Notes under the pieces: model-generated
What the model was told of the DNA's origin: nothing
The model's input: the letters and a program-made list of their open reading frames with translations, nothing else
Databases searched by the model: none
Assembly (NCBI RefSeq): GCF_003426025.1
Contig: NZ_QJSH01000001.1
Location: 1-64,000, forward strand
Length of the DNA stretch: 64,000 bases
Direction: 5' to 3'
Origin: Paraliobacillus quinghaiensis
GTDB lineage: Bacteria > Bacillota > Bacilli > Bacillales > Amphibacillaceae
In this document: positions 16,846 through 25,771 of the stretch, in pieces
Position numbering within the stretch: position 1 is the first letter of the stretch
Layout of the letters: the number at the start of each line of letters is the position of its first letter
Translations under genes and position numbers: made by a program

Positions 16846-18860
16846 TAGAAGGGCGCTTGCTTAGTGATCGATACAAGGTTCGGAGGATTATTGGCGGTGG
16901 AGGGATGGCGAATGTATACCTTGGCCATGACACCATATTAGATCGAGAAGTGGCGATCAAAGTATTACGACTAGAATATGCAAATGATGACGAATTTATC
17001 ACGCGTTTTCATCGGGAAGCACAATCGGCAACAAGCTTGTCTCATCCAAATATTGTTAATATATATGATGTTGGGGATGAAGAGAATATTTACTACATGG
17101 TAATGGAATATGTTGAAGGAATGACACTTAAAAAATATATTCAACTATATGGTCCGATACCTGCTGAAGAGTCAATTGAAATTATGCGTCAACTTACTTC
17201 AGCTATTGAGCATGCACATGCAAATAATATTGTTCATCGCGATATCAAACCTCAAAATATATTAATTGATCCTTATGGAAAAGTGAAAGTGACAGACTTT
17301 GGTATTGCCTTAGCATTAACTGCAACATCATTAACACAAACAAACTCAATGCTAGGTTCTGTACATTACCTATCACCAGAGCAAGCACGTGGTGGGATGG
17401 CAAATGAAAAGTCAGATATCTATTCATTAGGCATTGTGTTTTTTGAACTCTTAACTGGTCGCATTCCTTTCTCTGGACAATCTGCTGTTTCTATTGCATT
17501 AAAACACTTGCAATCTAATACACCTTCTGTTAGAAGGTGGAATCCGGATATACCACAGAGCATTGAAAATATAGTATTAAAGTCTACTACAAAAGATCCT
17601 TTTTATCGTTATAATTCAGTTGAAGCCCTTGAAGAAGATTTATTAACTGCTTTACAACCAAATCGTATTAATGAAGCTGCATATGTTCCACCTGAAGAAG
17701 AGGGTGAAGAGACAAAAGCAATTCCTATTATTAACGATCAGAATTTTGAAAAGAATAAATCAGTAGAAGATACACTTGTTCATACGAAGAATACATCAAT
17801 ACAAAATGGGAATGCTCATGATATCAATCAGAGTGACAGTAATAAATCTGATAAGAAGAAAAAGAAAAGGTTTAAACCGCTTATTTGGATATCGGTATTA
17901 TTTATTGTTTTATTGGGGTCTGGTTTATTTGCATTATTTGTTTTACCGAGTTGGCTCCAGCCAGATGATGTAACCATCCCAGAGCTCGAAGGAGAAACAT
18001 ATACGGAAGCATTAAAAGAGCTTACCGATTTAGGTTTAGATGTTATGTACGAAGAGGAGTTTTCTGATGAGATTCCTGAAAATCATGTTATACGAATAAA
18101 TCCAAATGCAGGCACAAATATAAAAGAGGGTTCTCAGGTGACCGTTTATTCGAGTCAAGGAAAAGCAACACAAGAATTTTCAAATTATGTTGGTCAACGT
18201 TTTGATCAAGTAAGAAGAATATTGCAACAAAAAGGATATCAAGAAATACAGTATGATGAAAAACATTCTGATGAGCCAGAAGGTTATATCATTGCACAAA
18301 ATAATCCCGAGCCGAATGAAGTAGTAGTACCGTCAGAAACAACGGTGATTTTTGTGGTCAGTATTGGGAAAAAGTCTGTCACATTAAATGATTTAACCGG
18401 TATGAGTGAACAAGCTGCAATCGATTATTTAAGTGATCAAGATTTATCTGGTACTGTTATCGACGAGAATTCAGCTGAAGTGGAAAAAGGAAATGTTATT
18501 CGTCAATCTCCTAGTGCTGGTACTGAAGTAAAAGAGGATTCAGTCGTTGAGATTGTTGTTTCACGAGGTAAAAAGGAAAAACCACCGATAACACATTCCG
18601 TATCATTCACTGTTCCTTATACTGGAGGGTCTAATGGACAATCAGAAAACAATAATGCTCCGCAAGAGGTTAGGATTTATATAGAAGATATGGAGTATGA
18701 TCTAACAAGTCTTTATGAAACAGAGTCGATTCGAGAAGATACGCCTTTTACGGTTCGACTAACCATCGCATCAGGGAAAACTGCAACATATAAAGTAGAA
18801 AGAGATGATGAAGTATTCCTGCAAAAAACGATAGCTTATGAAGAAGTGGAAGGTGGGTGA
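16842..18860 (+). CDS. prkC: Membrane Ser/Thr protein kinase PrkC with PASTA repeats
   Basis: This 672-residue protein starts at GTG. It has a Hanks-type kinase domain (GGGGMANVY loop, Lys40, catalytic Asp134 in VHRDIKPQN, TDFG, SPEQARGG). A basic juxtamembrane stretch is followed by one transmembrane helix around 346-368, then three extracellular PASTA repeats (VTIPELEGET, ATQEFSNYVG and VTLNDLTGMS regions). A C-terminal beta domain of about 90 residues ends the protein. PASTA domains bind muropeptides; in B. subtilis PrkC drives spore germination and cell-wall responses. The length matches B. subtilis PrkC. Confidence 0.96.
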   Translation: MIEGRLLSDRYKVRRIIGGGGMANVYLGHDTILDREVAIKVLRLEYANDDEFITRFHREAQSATSLSHPNIVNIYDVGDEENIYYMVMEYVEGMTLKKYIQLYGPIPAEESIEIMRQLTSAIEHAHANNIVHRDIKPQNILIDPYGKVKVTDFGIALALTATSLTQTNSMLGSVHYLSPEQARGGMANEKSDIYSLGIVFFELLTGRIPFSGQSAVSIALKHLQSNTPSVRRWNPDIPQSIENIVLKSTTKDPFYRYNSVEALEEDLLTALQPNRINEAAYVPPEEEGEETKAIPIINDQNFEKNKSVEDTLVHTKNTSIQNGNAHDINQSDSNKSDKKKKKRFKPLIWISVLFIVLLGSGLFALFVLPSWLQPDDVTIPELEGETYTEALKELTDLGLDVMYEEEFSDEIPENHVIRINPNAGTNIKEGSQVTVYSSQGKATQEFSNYVGQRFDQVRRILQQKGYQEIQYDEKHSDEPEGYIIAQNNPEPNEVVVPSETTVIFVVSIGKKSVTLNDLTGMSEQAAIDYLSDQDLSGTVIDENSAEVEKGNVIRQSPSAGTEVKEDSVVEIVVSRGKKEKPPITHSVSFTVPYTGGSNGQSENNNAPQEVRIYIEDMEYDLTSLYETESIREDTPFTVRLTIASGKTATYKVERDDEVFLQKTIAYEEVEGG

Positions 18861-18864
18861 GTCG

Positions 18865-19746
18865 ATGCCTGAAGGGAAAATCATGAAAGCATTAAGTGGC
18901 TTTTATTATGTTAAGTGTGATAATGGTGTTTATCAATGTAGGGGACGTGGTTTATTTCGCAAAAAGAATATCACTCCCCTCGTTGGTGATGTAGTCGAAT
19001 TTGACATTAGTAACCCCAATGAAGGCTACATTTATGAGGTTAAGAAGCGGCATAATCAAATGAGAAGACCTCCAATTGCAAATATTGATCAAGCGATCAT
19101 TGTTGTTTCAGCAAAAGAGCCAGATTTTAGTGCCTTATTATTAGACCGCTTTTTAGTATTGGTTGAGGCGAAGCGGATTGAACCGGTTATTTTCATCTCA
19201 AAAGTAGATATGCTTTCTGAACAAGAAGAAAAGAGAATAAAAGAAATTCAAGAAAGTTATCGTCAAATAGGATACCAGGTCGAAACATCATCAACAAAAG
19301 ACGGTTCAGATTTACAGCAGCTGATCCCGTACTTTTCTGATAATATTTCTGTAATTGCCGGGCAGTCAGGAGTTGGGAAGTCTTCTCTTTTAAACAAGTT
19401 GAATCCACTACTTGATATTGAGACAAATGAAATATCAAATAGCTTGGGCCGTGGAAAACACACTACTAGGCATGTTGAATTAGTTGAAATAGCAGGTGGC
19501 CTAGTAGCTGACACACCTGGTTTTAGTTCATTAGAATTTGATGAGATTGAATTAGAAGAGTTACCAGATTGTTTCCCAGAGATGGAAGCGAGAAAAGAAA
19601 ATTGTAAGTTTAGAGGCTGTATGCACATAAATGAACCGAAATGTGCAGTTAAAGCAGCACTTGAAAATGAGGAAATTACCGAATTTAGATATGAACACTA
19701 TGTTCAATTCTATCATGAAATTAAAGACAGAAAGCCGAGGTATTAA
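18865..19746 (+). CDS. rsgA: Ribosome small-subunit assembly GTPase RsgA (CpgA)
   Basis: ATG 18865, four bases after the prkC stop, gives 293 residues beginning MPEGKIMKALSGFYYV as in B. subtilis CpgA. The order is OB-fold, circularly permuted GTPase and zinc domain. The G4 motif (SKVD) precedes G1 (GQSGVGKSS) and G3 (DTPGFSS). The zinc ligands are in CKFRGCMHINEPKC. It acts in late 30S maturation and is a known PrkC substrate, which fits the linkage. Confidence 0.96.
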   Translation: MPEGKIMKALSGFYYVKCDNGVYQCRGRGLFRKKNITPLVGDVVEFDISNPNEGYIYEVKKRHNQMRRPPIANIDQAIIVVSAKEPDFSALLLDRFLVLVEAKRIEPVIFISKVDMLSEQEEKRIKEIQESYRQIGYQVETSSTKDGSDLQQLIPYFSDNISVIAGQSGVGKSSLLNKLNPLLDIETNEISNSLGRGKHTTRHVELVEIAGGLVADTPGFSSLEFDEIELEELPDCFPEMEARKENCKFRGCMHINEPKCAVKAALENEEITEFRYEHYVQFYHEIKDRKPRY

Positions 19747-19749
19747 GTT

Positions 19750-20403
19750 ATGACAAAAATTGCTCCATCAATTTTATCAGCAGATTTTGCTCGATTAAAA
19801 GAAGAAATATTAGAAGTAGAACAAGGCGGAGCGGATTATATTCACGTTGATGTTATGGATGGACACTTTGTTCCAAATATAACAATTGGTCCACTTGTTG
19901 TAGAAGCAATTCGACCAATTACATCTTTACCATTGGATGTACATTTAATGATTGAAAATCCAGCAGACTATATTGACGCTTTTGCAAAAGCAGGGGCTGA
20001 TATCATTTCTGTTCATGTTGAAGCAAGTGTCCATTTGCATCGCACGATCCACGCCATTAAAAATGCTGGAGTGAAGGCGGGTGTTGTCATTAATCCTGCT
20101 ACACCTGCAGAAATGCTCTATCCAATTTTAAAAGATATTGATTTAGTCCTGTTTATGACGGTGAACCCAGGATTTGGCGGACAAGCTTTTATTGCGGATG
20201 TATTAAGCAAAATAAAGCAAGTAGATAAGTGGCGTCAAGATTTTGCCCCACATGTTGAGTTCGAAGTAGATGGTGGTATTAACCAGACAACAGCTAAACT
20301 GTGTACGGATGCTGGTGTTGATGTTTTAGTTGCAGGTAGCGCGATTTTTAATGAAAAAAATCGTGAAAATGCAATTCAAAACATTCGAAATGCAACGAAA
20401 TAA
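19750..20403 (+). CDS. rpe: Ribulose-phosphate 3-epimerase
   Basis: The 217-residue TIM barrel contains the family signatures LSADFARL, HVDVMDGHFVPN, HLMIENP, MTVNPGFGGQ and EVDGGIN, which hold the metal-binding His and Asp residues. It interconverts ribulose-5-phosphate and xylulose-5-phosphate in the pentose phosphate pathway. It starts three bases after rsgA, within the same transcription unit. Confidence 0.96.
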   Translation: MTKIAPSILSADFARLKEEILEVEQGGADYIHVDVMDGHFVPNITIGPLVVEAIRPITSLPLDVHLMIENPADYIDAFAKAGADIISVHVEASVHLHRTIHAIKNAGVKAGVVINPATPAEMLYPILKDIDLVLFMTVNPGFGGQAFIADVLSKIKQVDKWRQDFAPHVEFEVDGGINQTTAKLCTDAGVDVLVAGSAIFNEKNRENAIQNIRNATK

Positions 20404-20430
20404 TGTGAATGAACTAAGGGGTAGTACACA

Positions 20431-21108
20431 ATGAAGACTGTTGCAATTGTAGCTGGGGGTCCTATTGAATTTGTTCCAGATTTAATGTCTTACAAAAACC
20501 AAGTAGATTATTGGATAGGTGCCGATCGAGGTGCTCTTGTACTTGTAAATGCAGGTATGAGACTAGATCTTGCAATTGGAGATTTTGACTCCATAACAGA
20601 GAACGAGTTTGAACAAGTATCTACTAACGCAACTTCTATAGAAACTTATCCTGTTGATAAAGATGAAACAGATTTGGATTTAGCTATTGTTAAGGCTATC
20701 CTACTCGCACCAGAGAAGTTAATCTTGTTTGGTGCAACAGGTGGTAGGATAGATCATACATTAGCAAATATCCAGCTTTTATATCGTTTACAACAGGAAC
20801 AGTTGCAGACAACCATTATAGATAATCAAAATGAACTAACATTATTTAATCCGGGAAGTTATGAAGTAGAACAAAATTTATTATATCCAATTATTTCATT
20901 TGTTCCTTTCTCCTCTTGTATAGAAGGATTGACGTTAGAGGGGTTTTACTATCCTTTAGAAGATGGTTCTGTAGAATGGGGATCAACGCTTTGTCTTTCG
21001 AATAAGCTTCTTTCGAAAAAAGGTACTTTTTCTTTTCGTAAAGGCATATTAATAGTGATAAAGAGTCGTGATGTACTTATCGAGCATCATAATCATACAA
21101 TAATATGA
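20431..21108 (+). CDS. thiN: Thiamine pyrophosphokinase
   Basis: The 225-residue protein matches ThiN. The N-terminal catalytic domain has AGGPIEFVPDL, IGADRGALV, AIGDFDSI and KDETDLDLAI, with GATGGRIDHTLAN completing the site. A C-terminal beta domain binds thiamine. It makes thiamine pyrophosphate from thiamine and ATP. An AAGGGG site lies upstream of the ATG. It follows rpe by 27 bases and precedes spoVM, as in B. subtilis. Confidence 0.95.
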   Translation: MKTVAIVAGGPIEFVPDLMSYKNQVDYWIGADRGALVLVNAGMRLDLAIGDFDSITENEFEQVSTNATSIETYPVDKDETDLDLAIVKAILLAPEKLILFGATGGRIDHTLANIQLLYRLQQEQLQTTIIDNQNELTLFNPGSYEVEQNLLYPIISFVPFSSCIEGLTLEGFYYPLEDGSVEWGSTLCLSNKLLSKKGTFSFRKGILIVIKSRDVLIEHHNHTII

Positions 21109-21145
21109 AGTGTTCTTTGTCATATCGAAAAGAGGAGGGGTTCTT

Positions 21146-21226
21146 TTGAAATTTTATACTATTAAACTCCCAAGGTTCATTGGTGGCTTCGTACGTGTGA
21201 TCATTGGTTCTTTTAAAAAGGATTAA
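21146..21226 (+). CDS. spoVM: SpoVM, small amphipathic spore coat anchoring protein
   Basis: This 26-codon gene starts at TTG with a strong GAGGAGGGG site. The product begins MKFYTIKLPRF and ends GSFKKD, matching B. subtilis SpoVM in length and pattern, including Pro9, which shapes the curvature-sensing helix. SpoVM inserts shallowly into the convex forespore membrane and recruits the SpoIVA basement layer of the spore coat. The location between thiN and rpmB matches B. subtilis. Its presence is the best evidence in this window for sporulation. Confidence 0.93.
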   Translation: MKFYTIKLPRFIGGFVRVIIGSFKKD

Positions 21227-21240
21227 ATCGCTCAGCCAAT

Positions 21241-21282
21241 CGTAACAAAAAAGCACCTACATGTAGGTGCTTTTTTGTTACG
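21241..21282. terminator. Perfect 42-nt bidirectional terminator between spoVM and rpmB
   Basis: The palindrome CGTAACAAAAAAGCACCTAC (21241-21260) is followed by ATGTAGGTGC and T6. The arms are exact complements, with A6 and T6 flanks. It serves the convergent spoVM and rpmB transcripts. Confidence 0.9.
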
Positions 21283-21305
21283 CAAATATAAGTTTTTCTA
21301 AGCTA

Positions 21306-21494
21306 TTATACGCGTTCTACTTTTCCAGATTTCAAAGCACGTGCAGATACATAAACACGTTTCGGTTTACCATCTACCATGATACGTACCTTTTGTACGT
21401 TTGCTTTCCATGTACGTTTATTAGCGTTCATCGCGTGTGAGCGGTTATTCCCACTAGTTGTTTTACGTCCAGTTACTACACATTTACGTCCCAT
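21306..21494 (-). CDS. rpmB: 50S ribosomal protein L28
   Basis: The 62-residue basic protein carries the L28 signatures [21 protein letters not shown] and [17 protein letters not shown]. It has a single Cys, so it is a zinc-independent form. The ATG follows a GGGAGGGAT site. It is transcribed leftward between rightward spoVM and yloU, the same orientation as in B. subtilis. Confidence 0.97.
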   Translation of the reverse strand: MGRKCVVTGRKTTSGNNRSHAMNANKRTWKANVQKVRIMVDGKPKRVYVSARALKSGKVERV

Positions 21495-21537
21495 ATTAAT
21501 CCCTCCTACTTACATCTATCTCATTACATACTAATAT

Positions 21538-21566
21538 AATTTATCATAATTACAAGGTAAATGCAA
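21538..21566 (-). promoter_or_regulatory. Possible rpmB promoter
   Basis: On the minus strand TTGCAT (21566-21561) and TAAATT (21543-21538) are separated by 17 bases, 44 bases upstream of the rpmB ATG. Confidence 0.35.
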
Positions 21567-21954
21567 TCTATACTCGAACAAATGATAGATTATGTGCAGA
21601 AAATATTCTTCTAATATAATATTATTTGCTTTCATTTTTGGGGCAAAAATGGCATAATGAGTAGGGTATAAAGCATAAACACTTGACATAAATTAATTTT
21701 TCGTCCATTGTATAAAGGGGTTTAGCTAGAAAGCTAAAAAAAAGTTTTTATAATTTTTTAACACTAAATAGTAAAGTTGCTTAGGTGAAAAAACACATCT
21801 GAAACTGCTTTCAAAATCTAACGGTTTGTTGTAAAATGTTTGGTATCATAGTTGTTTTATTTTCTTAATGTTTAGGTATTTAAGCATAGAGTGTTAAGAG
21901 GGTTATAAATTATAAATGGCAGTTAATTAAGATCTAACCAAGGAGGATAATGTT
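21567..21954. other. Intergenic region between rpmB and yloU with no clear gene
   Basis: This AT-rich spacer must hold the yloU promoter. TTGACA at 21683-21688 is a good -35 hexamer, but no -10 sits at 16-18 bases; TATAAA at 21711 is 22 bases away. A 7-bp hairpin at 21721-21738 has its A-run on the wrong side to be a terminator. I found no open frame with a ribosome binding site here. Confidence 0.5.
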
Positions 21955-22317
21955 ATGTCTATTGAATTAACAACAAAAGACGGACATGTCACAATTACTA
22001 ATGAAGTAATTTCGACAGTTGCTGGAGGTGCAGCAATTGAGTGTTATGGTATAGTAGGGATGGCATCAAAAAATCAATTGAAGGATGGCATTGCAGAAAT
22101 ATTAAGAAAAGAAAACTTCTCAAAAGGTGTTATTGTTCGCCAAGATGGAGAGAAAATTAGCATAGACATGTATATTATAGTTAGCTATGGCACAAAGATT
22201 TCTGAGGTTGCTCATAACGTACAGTCTCAAGTTAAATATACATTGGATAAAACATTAGGTTTATCAATCCATGCTGTTAACATATTTATTCAAGGCGTGA
22301 GAGTTCAAGCTGAATAA
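21955..22317 (+). CDS. yloU: Asp23/Gls24 family protein YloU
   Basis: The 120-residue product has the Asp23 domain almost end to end (ITNEVISTVAGGAAIECYGIVGM near the start, VQSQVKYTLDKTLG in the middle, VNIFIQGVRV at the end). AAGGAGGA precedes the ATG. Asp23-type proteins are alkaline-shock or envelope-associated proteins; the exact role of YloU is not established. It lies directly upstream of fakA, as in most Firmicutes. Confidence 0.93.
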   Translation: MSIELTTKDGHVTITNEVISTVAGGAAIECYGIVGMASKNQLKDGIAEILRKENFSKGVIVRQDGEKISIDMYIIVSYGTKISEVAHNVQSQVKYTLDKTLGLSIHAVNIFIQGVRVQAE

Positions 22318-22391
22318 GAAATATATATCCGATATGTAAAAAATTTAATCATGATATTTGTTAGGGCTTAGTTATAAAGGAGGAAGTTGTA

Positions 22392-24068
22392 GTGGTGGTT
22401 CGAACGTTAGAAGGATCAGCGTTTGCACAAATGGTATTACTAGGTGCAAACAATTTGACGAATAATGCTAAAATGATTGATGCATTAAATGTATTTCCTG
22501 TTCCAGATGGAGACACAGGTACTAATATGAATTTATCGATGACTTCAGGAGCAGCTGAAGTTAAAAAACTAGAAGCAAACAAGAAAACAACTGCAGAGGT
22601 TTCTGAAGCATTTGCTAAAGGGCTATTAATGGGTGCTAGAGGAAACTCTGGTGTTATACTATCCCAATTATTTCGCGGCTTCTCTAAAGGTGTAGATGGA
22701 GCTGAAACACTAGATCCTAAAAGCTTTGCAAAAGCTTTACAAGCTGGCGTTAACACAGCTTACAAGGCGGTTATTAAGCCTGTTGAGGGTACAATACTTA
22801 CAGTTGCAAAAGATACAGCAAAAAAAGCTGAAGAAATTGCAAAAACAACAGATGATATGATCGTGTTTTTGGAAGGTGTTGTTGAAGCTAGTAAAAAATC
22901 ATTGGCAACTACACCAGATCTACTACCAGTTTTAAAGGAAGTTGGTGTAGTAGATAGTGGTGGACAAGGCCTAGTGGTTATTTATGAAGGCTTTTTAGCA
23001 TCTTTAAAAGGTGAGGAATTACCAGATCATGTTGATTCAGATGTTGAAATGGATGATATGGTTAATGCTGAGCACCATAAATTGGCTCAAGGATTTATGC
23101 AAACAGAAGATATCGAATTTGGATATTGTACTGAGATTATGGTTAAATTTGAAGATGAAAAATTGAAGGAAAATCCTTATGATGAAGAAGCGTTTCGTCA
23201 AGAGCTAAGTGAAATTGGGGACTCATTACTAGTAGTTTCTGATGATGAGATTGTTAAGGTACATGTTCATGTTGAGTACCCAGGAGAAGTTATAAACTTA
23301 GGTCAACGTTTTGGTAGTTTTCTAAACATAAAAGTGGAGAATATGCGAGAGCAACACACATCTATTGTTGGTGATCAAAAAGAAAAGCCTAAACAGAAAC
23401 CGAAGCAAAAGCAAGAATATGCAATTGTCTCAGTAGCTATGGGTGAAGGATTAAAAGAATTATTGGAAAGTCTTGGTGCTTCTGTTGTCATACAAGGTGG
23501 CCAGACAATGAATCCAAGTACACAAGACATCACCGAAGCGATAGAAGAAGCACATGCTAAACGTGTGATTATTCTTCCTAATAATAAAAATATTATAATG
23601 GCAGCTGAACAAGCTGCAACACTAAGTGATGATGAAGTTGTTGTTGTTCCAACCAAAACAATTCCTCAAGGTATGAGTGCGTTGTTAGCATTTCACCCTG
23701 AAGCTGACTTGGAAACAAACAAAAACAATATGATTGAGGCAAGTGACTTAGTTAAAACTGGGCAAATAACTTATGCGGTAAGAGATACACAAATTGACGG
23801 TATGACCATTGCTAATGGAAATTTTATGGGGTTAGCAGATGGGGAAATTAAGGTAAATGCAAAAGATAAATTAGATGTAGTGAAACAATTATTGGCTGAA
23901 CTGATCACAGAAGATGACGAGATCGTCACGATCTTACAAGGTGAAGATGCAACTGATGAAGAAACTGCTTTAATTGAATCTTTCATTGAAACAGAATATG
24001 AAGATGTTGAAATTGAGATTCATCAAGGTAAGCAACCAATTTATTCTTATATTTTTGCAATTGAATAA
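22392..24068 (+). CDS. fakA: DhaL-type fatty acid kinase FakA (YloV)
   Basis: The 558-residue protein starts at GTG, 8 bases after GGAGG. The N-terminal DhaL/Dak2 kinase domain contains NVFPVPDGDTGTNM, whose Asp residues bind Mg-ADP, and GARGNSGVILSQLFRGF. A central linker with EFGYCTE and a C-terminal DegV-like domain follow (GGQTMNPSTQD, ILPNNKNI). With FakB it phosphorylates exogenous fatty acids so they can enter phospholipid synthesis. A KPKQKPKQKQ basic linker near residue 335 separates the domains. Confidence 0.93.
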   Translation: MVVRTLEGSAFAQMVLLGANNLTNNAKMIDALNVFPVPDGDTGTNMNLSMTSGAAEVKKLEANKKTTAEVSEAFAKGLLMGARGNSGVILSQLFRGFSKGVDGAETLDPKSFAKALQAGVNTAYKAVIKPVEGTILTVAKDTAKKAEEIAKTTDDMIVFLEGVVEASKKSLATTPDLLPVLKEVGVVDSGGQGLVVIYEGFLASLKGEELPDHVDSDVEMDDMVNAEHHKLAQGFMQTEDIEFGYCTEIMVKFEDEKLKENPYDEEAFRQELSEIGDSLLVVSDDEIVKVHVHVEYPGEVINLGQRFGSFLNIKVENMREQHTSIVGDQKEKPKQKPKQKQEYAIVSVAMGEGLKELLESLGASVVIQGGQTMNPSTQDITEAIEEAHAKRVIILPNNKNIIMAAEQAATLSDDEVVVVPTKTIPQGMSALLAFHPEADLETNKNNMIEASDLVKTGQITYAVRDTQIDGMTIANGNFMGLADGEIKVNAKDKLDVVKQLLAELITEDDEIVTILQGEDATDEETALIESFIETEYEDVEIEIHQGKQPIYSYIFAIE

Positions 24069-24073
24069 TGCAT

Positions 24074-24110
24074 TAAGCTCAGGTTCTAAGTGAATCCTGA
24101 GCTTTTCTTA
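24074..24110 (+). terminator. Terminator after fakA
   Basis: AAGCTCAGG (24074-24082) pairs with CCTGAGCTT (24096-24104) over a 13-base loop and is followed by TTCTTATG. It is 6 bases after the fakA stop. Confidence 0.7.
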
Positions 24111-24167
24111 TGTTAAAATAATACGTATACTACAATGATTAGGTATTTTTTCTAGGAGGTATTTCCC

Positions 24168-24830
24168 GTGAAATATAAATCAGTCTTCGATATTATTGGG
24201 CCAGTTATGATTGGTCCATCCAGTTCACATACAGCGGGAGCTGCAAGAATTGGAAGAGCAGCACGGAATCTGTTTGGCAAAGAGCCCGTTTGGGCAGATA
24301 TATTTTTTTATGGTTCATTTGCAAAAACGTATCAAGGTCATGGAACAGATGTAGCTATTGTGGCAGGATTATTAAATTTTGATACAGATGACAATCGTAT
24401 TTCTAGTTCACTGGATATTGCGAAAGATAAAAATATAGCTATACGCTTTTTTGAAGATGAATCGGCTGTTGAACACCCTAATACAGTAAGGATTAAAATT
24501 GGAAACGGTGCAGAAACATTAGAACTTGTTGGTATCTCAATTGGTGGTGGTAAAGTAGAGATCACCGAATTAAATGGTTTTGAATTACATTTATCCGGAA
24601 ATCATCCAGCCATATTGATCATGCATAATGACCGTTTTGGTGCCATTGCATCAATTACACAAATATTAGCGAAACATGAGATAAATATTGGTAGGATGGA
24701 AGTATCTCGAAAAGATGTAGGTAAAGATGCCCTGATGGTAATTGAGCTAGATCAGAACGTAGATATGGAAATTGAAACTGAATTAAAAAAGGCAGATCAC
24801 ATTCTACATATTGCTAAAATTGTAGATTAA
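24168..24830 (+). CDS. sdaAB: L-serine dehydratase, iron-sulfur-dependent, beta subunit
   Basis: The 220-residue protein starts at GTG with AGGAGGT. The N-terminal serine dehydratase beta domain contains GPVMIGPSSSHTAGAARIGR, and a C-terminal ACT domain (GAIASITQILAKHEINIGRMEV) may sense serine. With SdaAA it deaminates L-serine to pyruvate and ammonia. The two genes are adjacent, 51 bases apart. Confidence 0.96.
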   Translation: MKYKSVFDIIGPVMIGPSSSHTAGAARIGRAARNLFGKEPVWADIFFYGSFAKTYQGHGTDVAIVAGLLNFDTDDNRISSSLDIAKDKNIAIRFFEDESAVEHPNTVRIKIGNGAETLELVGISIGGGKVEITELNGFELHLSGNHPAILIMHNDRFGAIASITQILAKHEINIGRMEVSRKDVGKDALMVIELDQNVDMEIETELKKADHILHIAKIVD

Positions 24831-24881
24831 TCTTCAATATAGATAAAAATATCACATCACGATAGACATGGAGGGATTTAT

Positions 24882-25766
24882 TTGTTTCGTACAGTTGCAG
24901 AATTAATAGAACGCACAGAAAATGAGAATATATCAATTGCAGAAGCAATGATAACACAAGAGATGGATGTCCATGAGAAATCAAGAGAAGAGATCATAGG
25001 GCAAATGGAACGAAATTTAACTGTTATGGAAAAGGCAATTGAAGATGGTTTAAGAGGTGTGCGATCACGCTCTGGTCTTACAGGCGGTGATGCAGTTCTT
25101 TTACAAAAATATATGCATACACACCAACCGCTTTCTGGTATCTTATTACTAGATGCAGTTAGCAAAGCTGTGGCAACGAATGAAGTGAATGCCGCTATGG
25201 GCGTGATTTGTGCTACACCAACTGCGGGGAGTGCAGGTTGTGTGCCAGGTGCTTTATTTGCAGTAAAGGAGCGACTTAATCCGACACGAGAAGAAATGAT
25301 TAACTTTTTATTTACATCAGGAGCTTTTGGGTTTGTTGTCGCTAATAACGCATTTATATCTGGTGCAGCTGGTGGTTGCCAAGCAGAAGTAGGATCAGCT
25401 GCGGCGATGGCATCGGCTGCAGTTGTCGAAATGGCTGGTGGGACGCCAAAACAAAGTGCTGAAGCTTTCGCGATAACACTAAAAAATATGCTAGGTCTTG
25501 TTTGTGACCCGGTTGCAGGTTTAGTAGAGGTTCCATGTGTCAAACGAAATGCAGCTGGTGCTTCAAATGCTATTGTTTCAGCAGACATGGCTTTAGCTGG
25601 AATCACAAGTAAAATCCCATGTGATGAAGTAATAGGTGCGATGTACCGAATTGGAAGACAGATGCCTAGTGCTTTAAGAGAAACTGCTGAAGGTGGGTTA
25701 GCTGCAACGCCGACAGGAAGAGAACTTGCTGCAAAAATATACGGAAATAAAGGAGAGAAAGAGTGA
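24882..25766 (+). CDS. sdaAA: L-serine dehydratase, iron-sulfur-dependent, alpha subunit
   Basis: The 294-residue catalytic subunit starts at TTG with GGAGGG. Conserved cysteines that ligate the 4Fe-4S cluster are visible in CATPTAGSAGCVPG, GGCQAEVGSAAAM and CDPVAGLVEVPC. It forms the active dehydratase with SdaAB. Serine deamination to pyruvate supports carbon and nitrogen catabolism. recG begins five bases after its stop. Confidence 0.96.
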   Translation: MFRTVAELIERTENENISIAEAMITQEMDVHEKSREEIIGQMERNLTVMEKAIEDGLRGVRSRSGLTGGDAVLLQKYMHTHQPLSGILLLDAVSKAVATNEVNAAMGVICATPTAGSAGCVPGALFAVKERLNPTREEMINFLFTSGAFGFVVANNAFISGAAGGCQAEVGSAAAMASAAVVEMAGGTPKQSAEAFAITLKNMLGLVCDPVAGLVEVPCVKRNAAGASNAIVSADMALAGITSKIPCDEVIGAMYRIGRQMPSALRETAEGGLAATPTGRELAAKIYGNKGEKE

Positions 25767-25771
25767 GGTAA

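Noticed and set aside
21683-21716. TTGACA followed by TATAAA as a yloU promoter
   Set aside because: The spacer is 22 bases, too long for sigma-A. No better -10 lies at 16-18 bases.
21721-21738. Hairpin TTTAGCT/AGCTAAA as a terminator
   Set aside because: The adjacent A-run gives a T-run only 5' of the hairpin on the minus strand, the wrong side for intrinsic termination.
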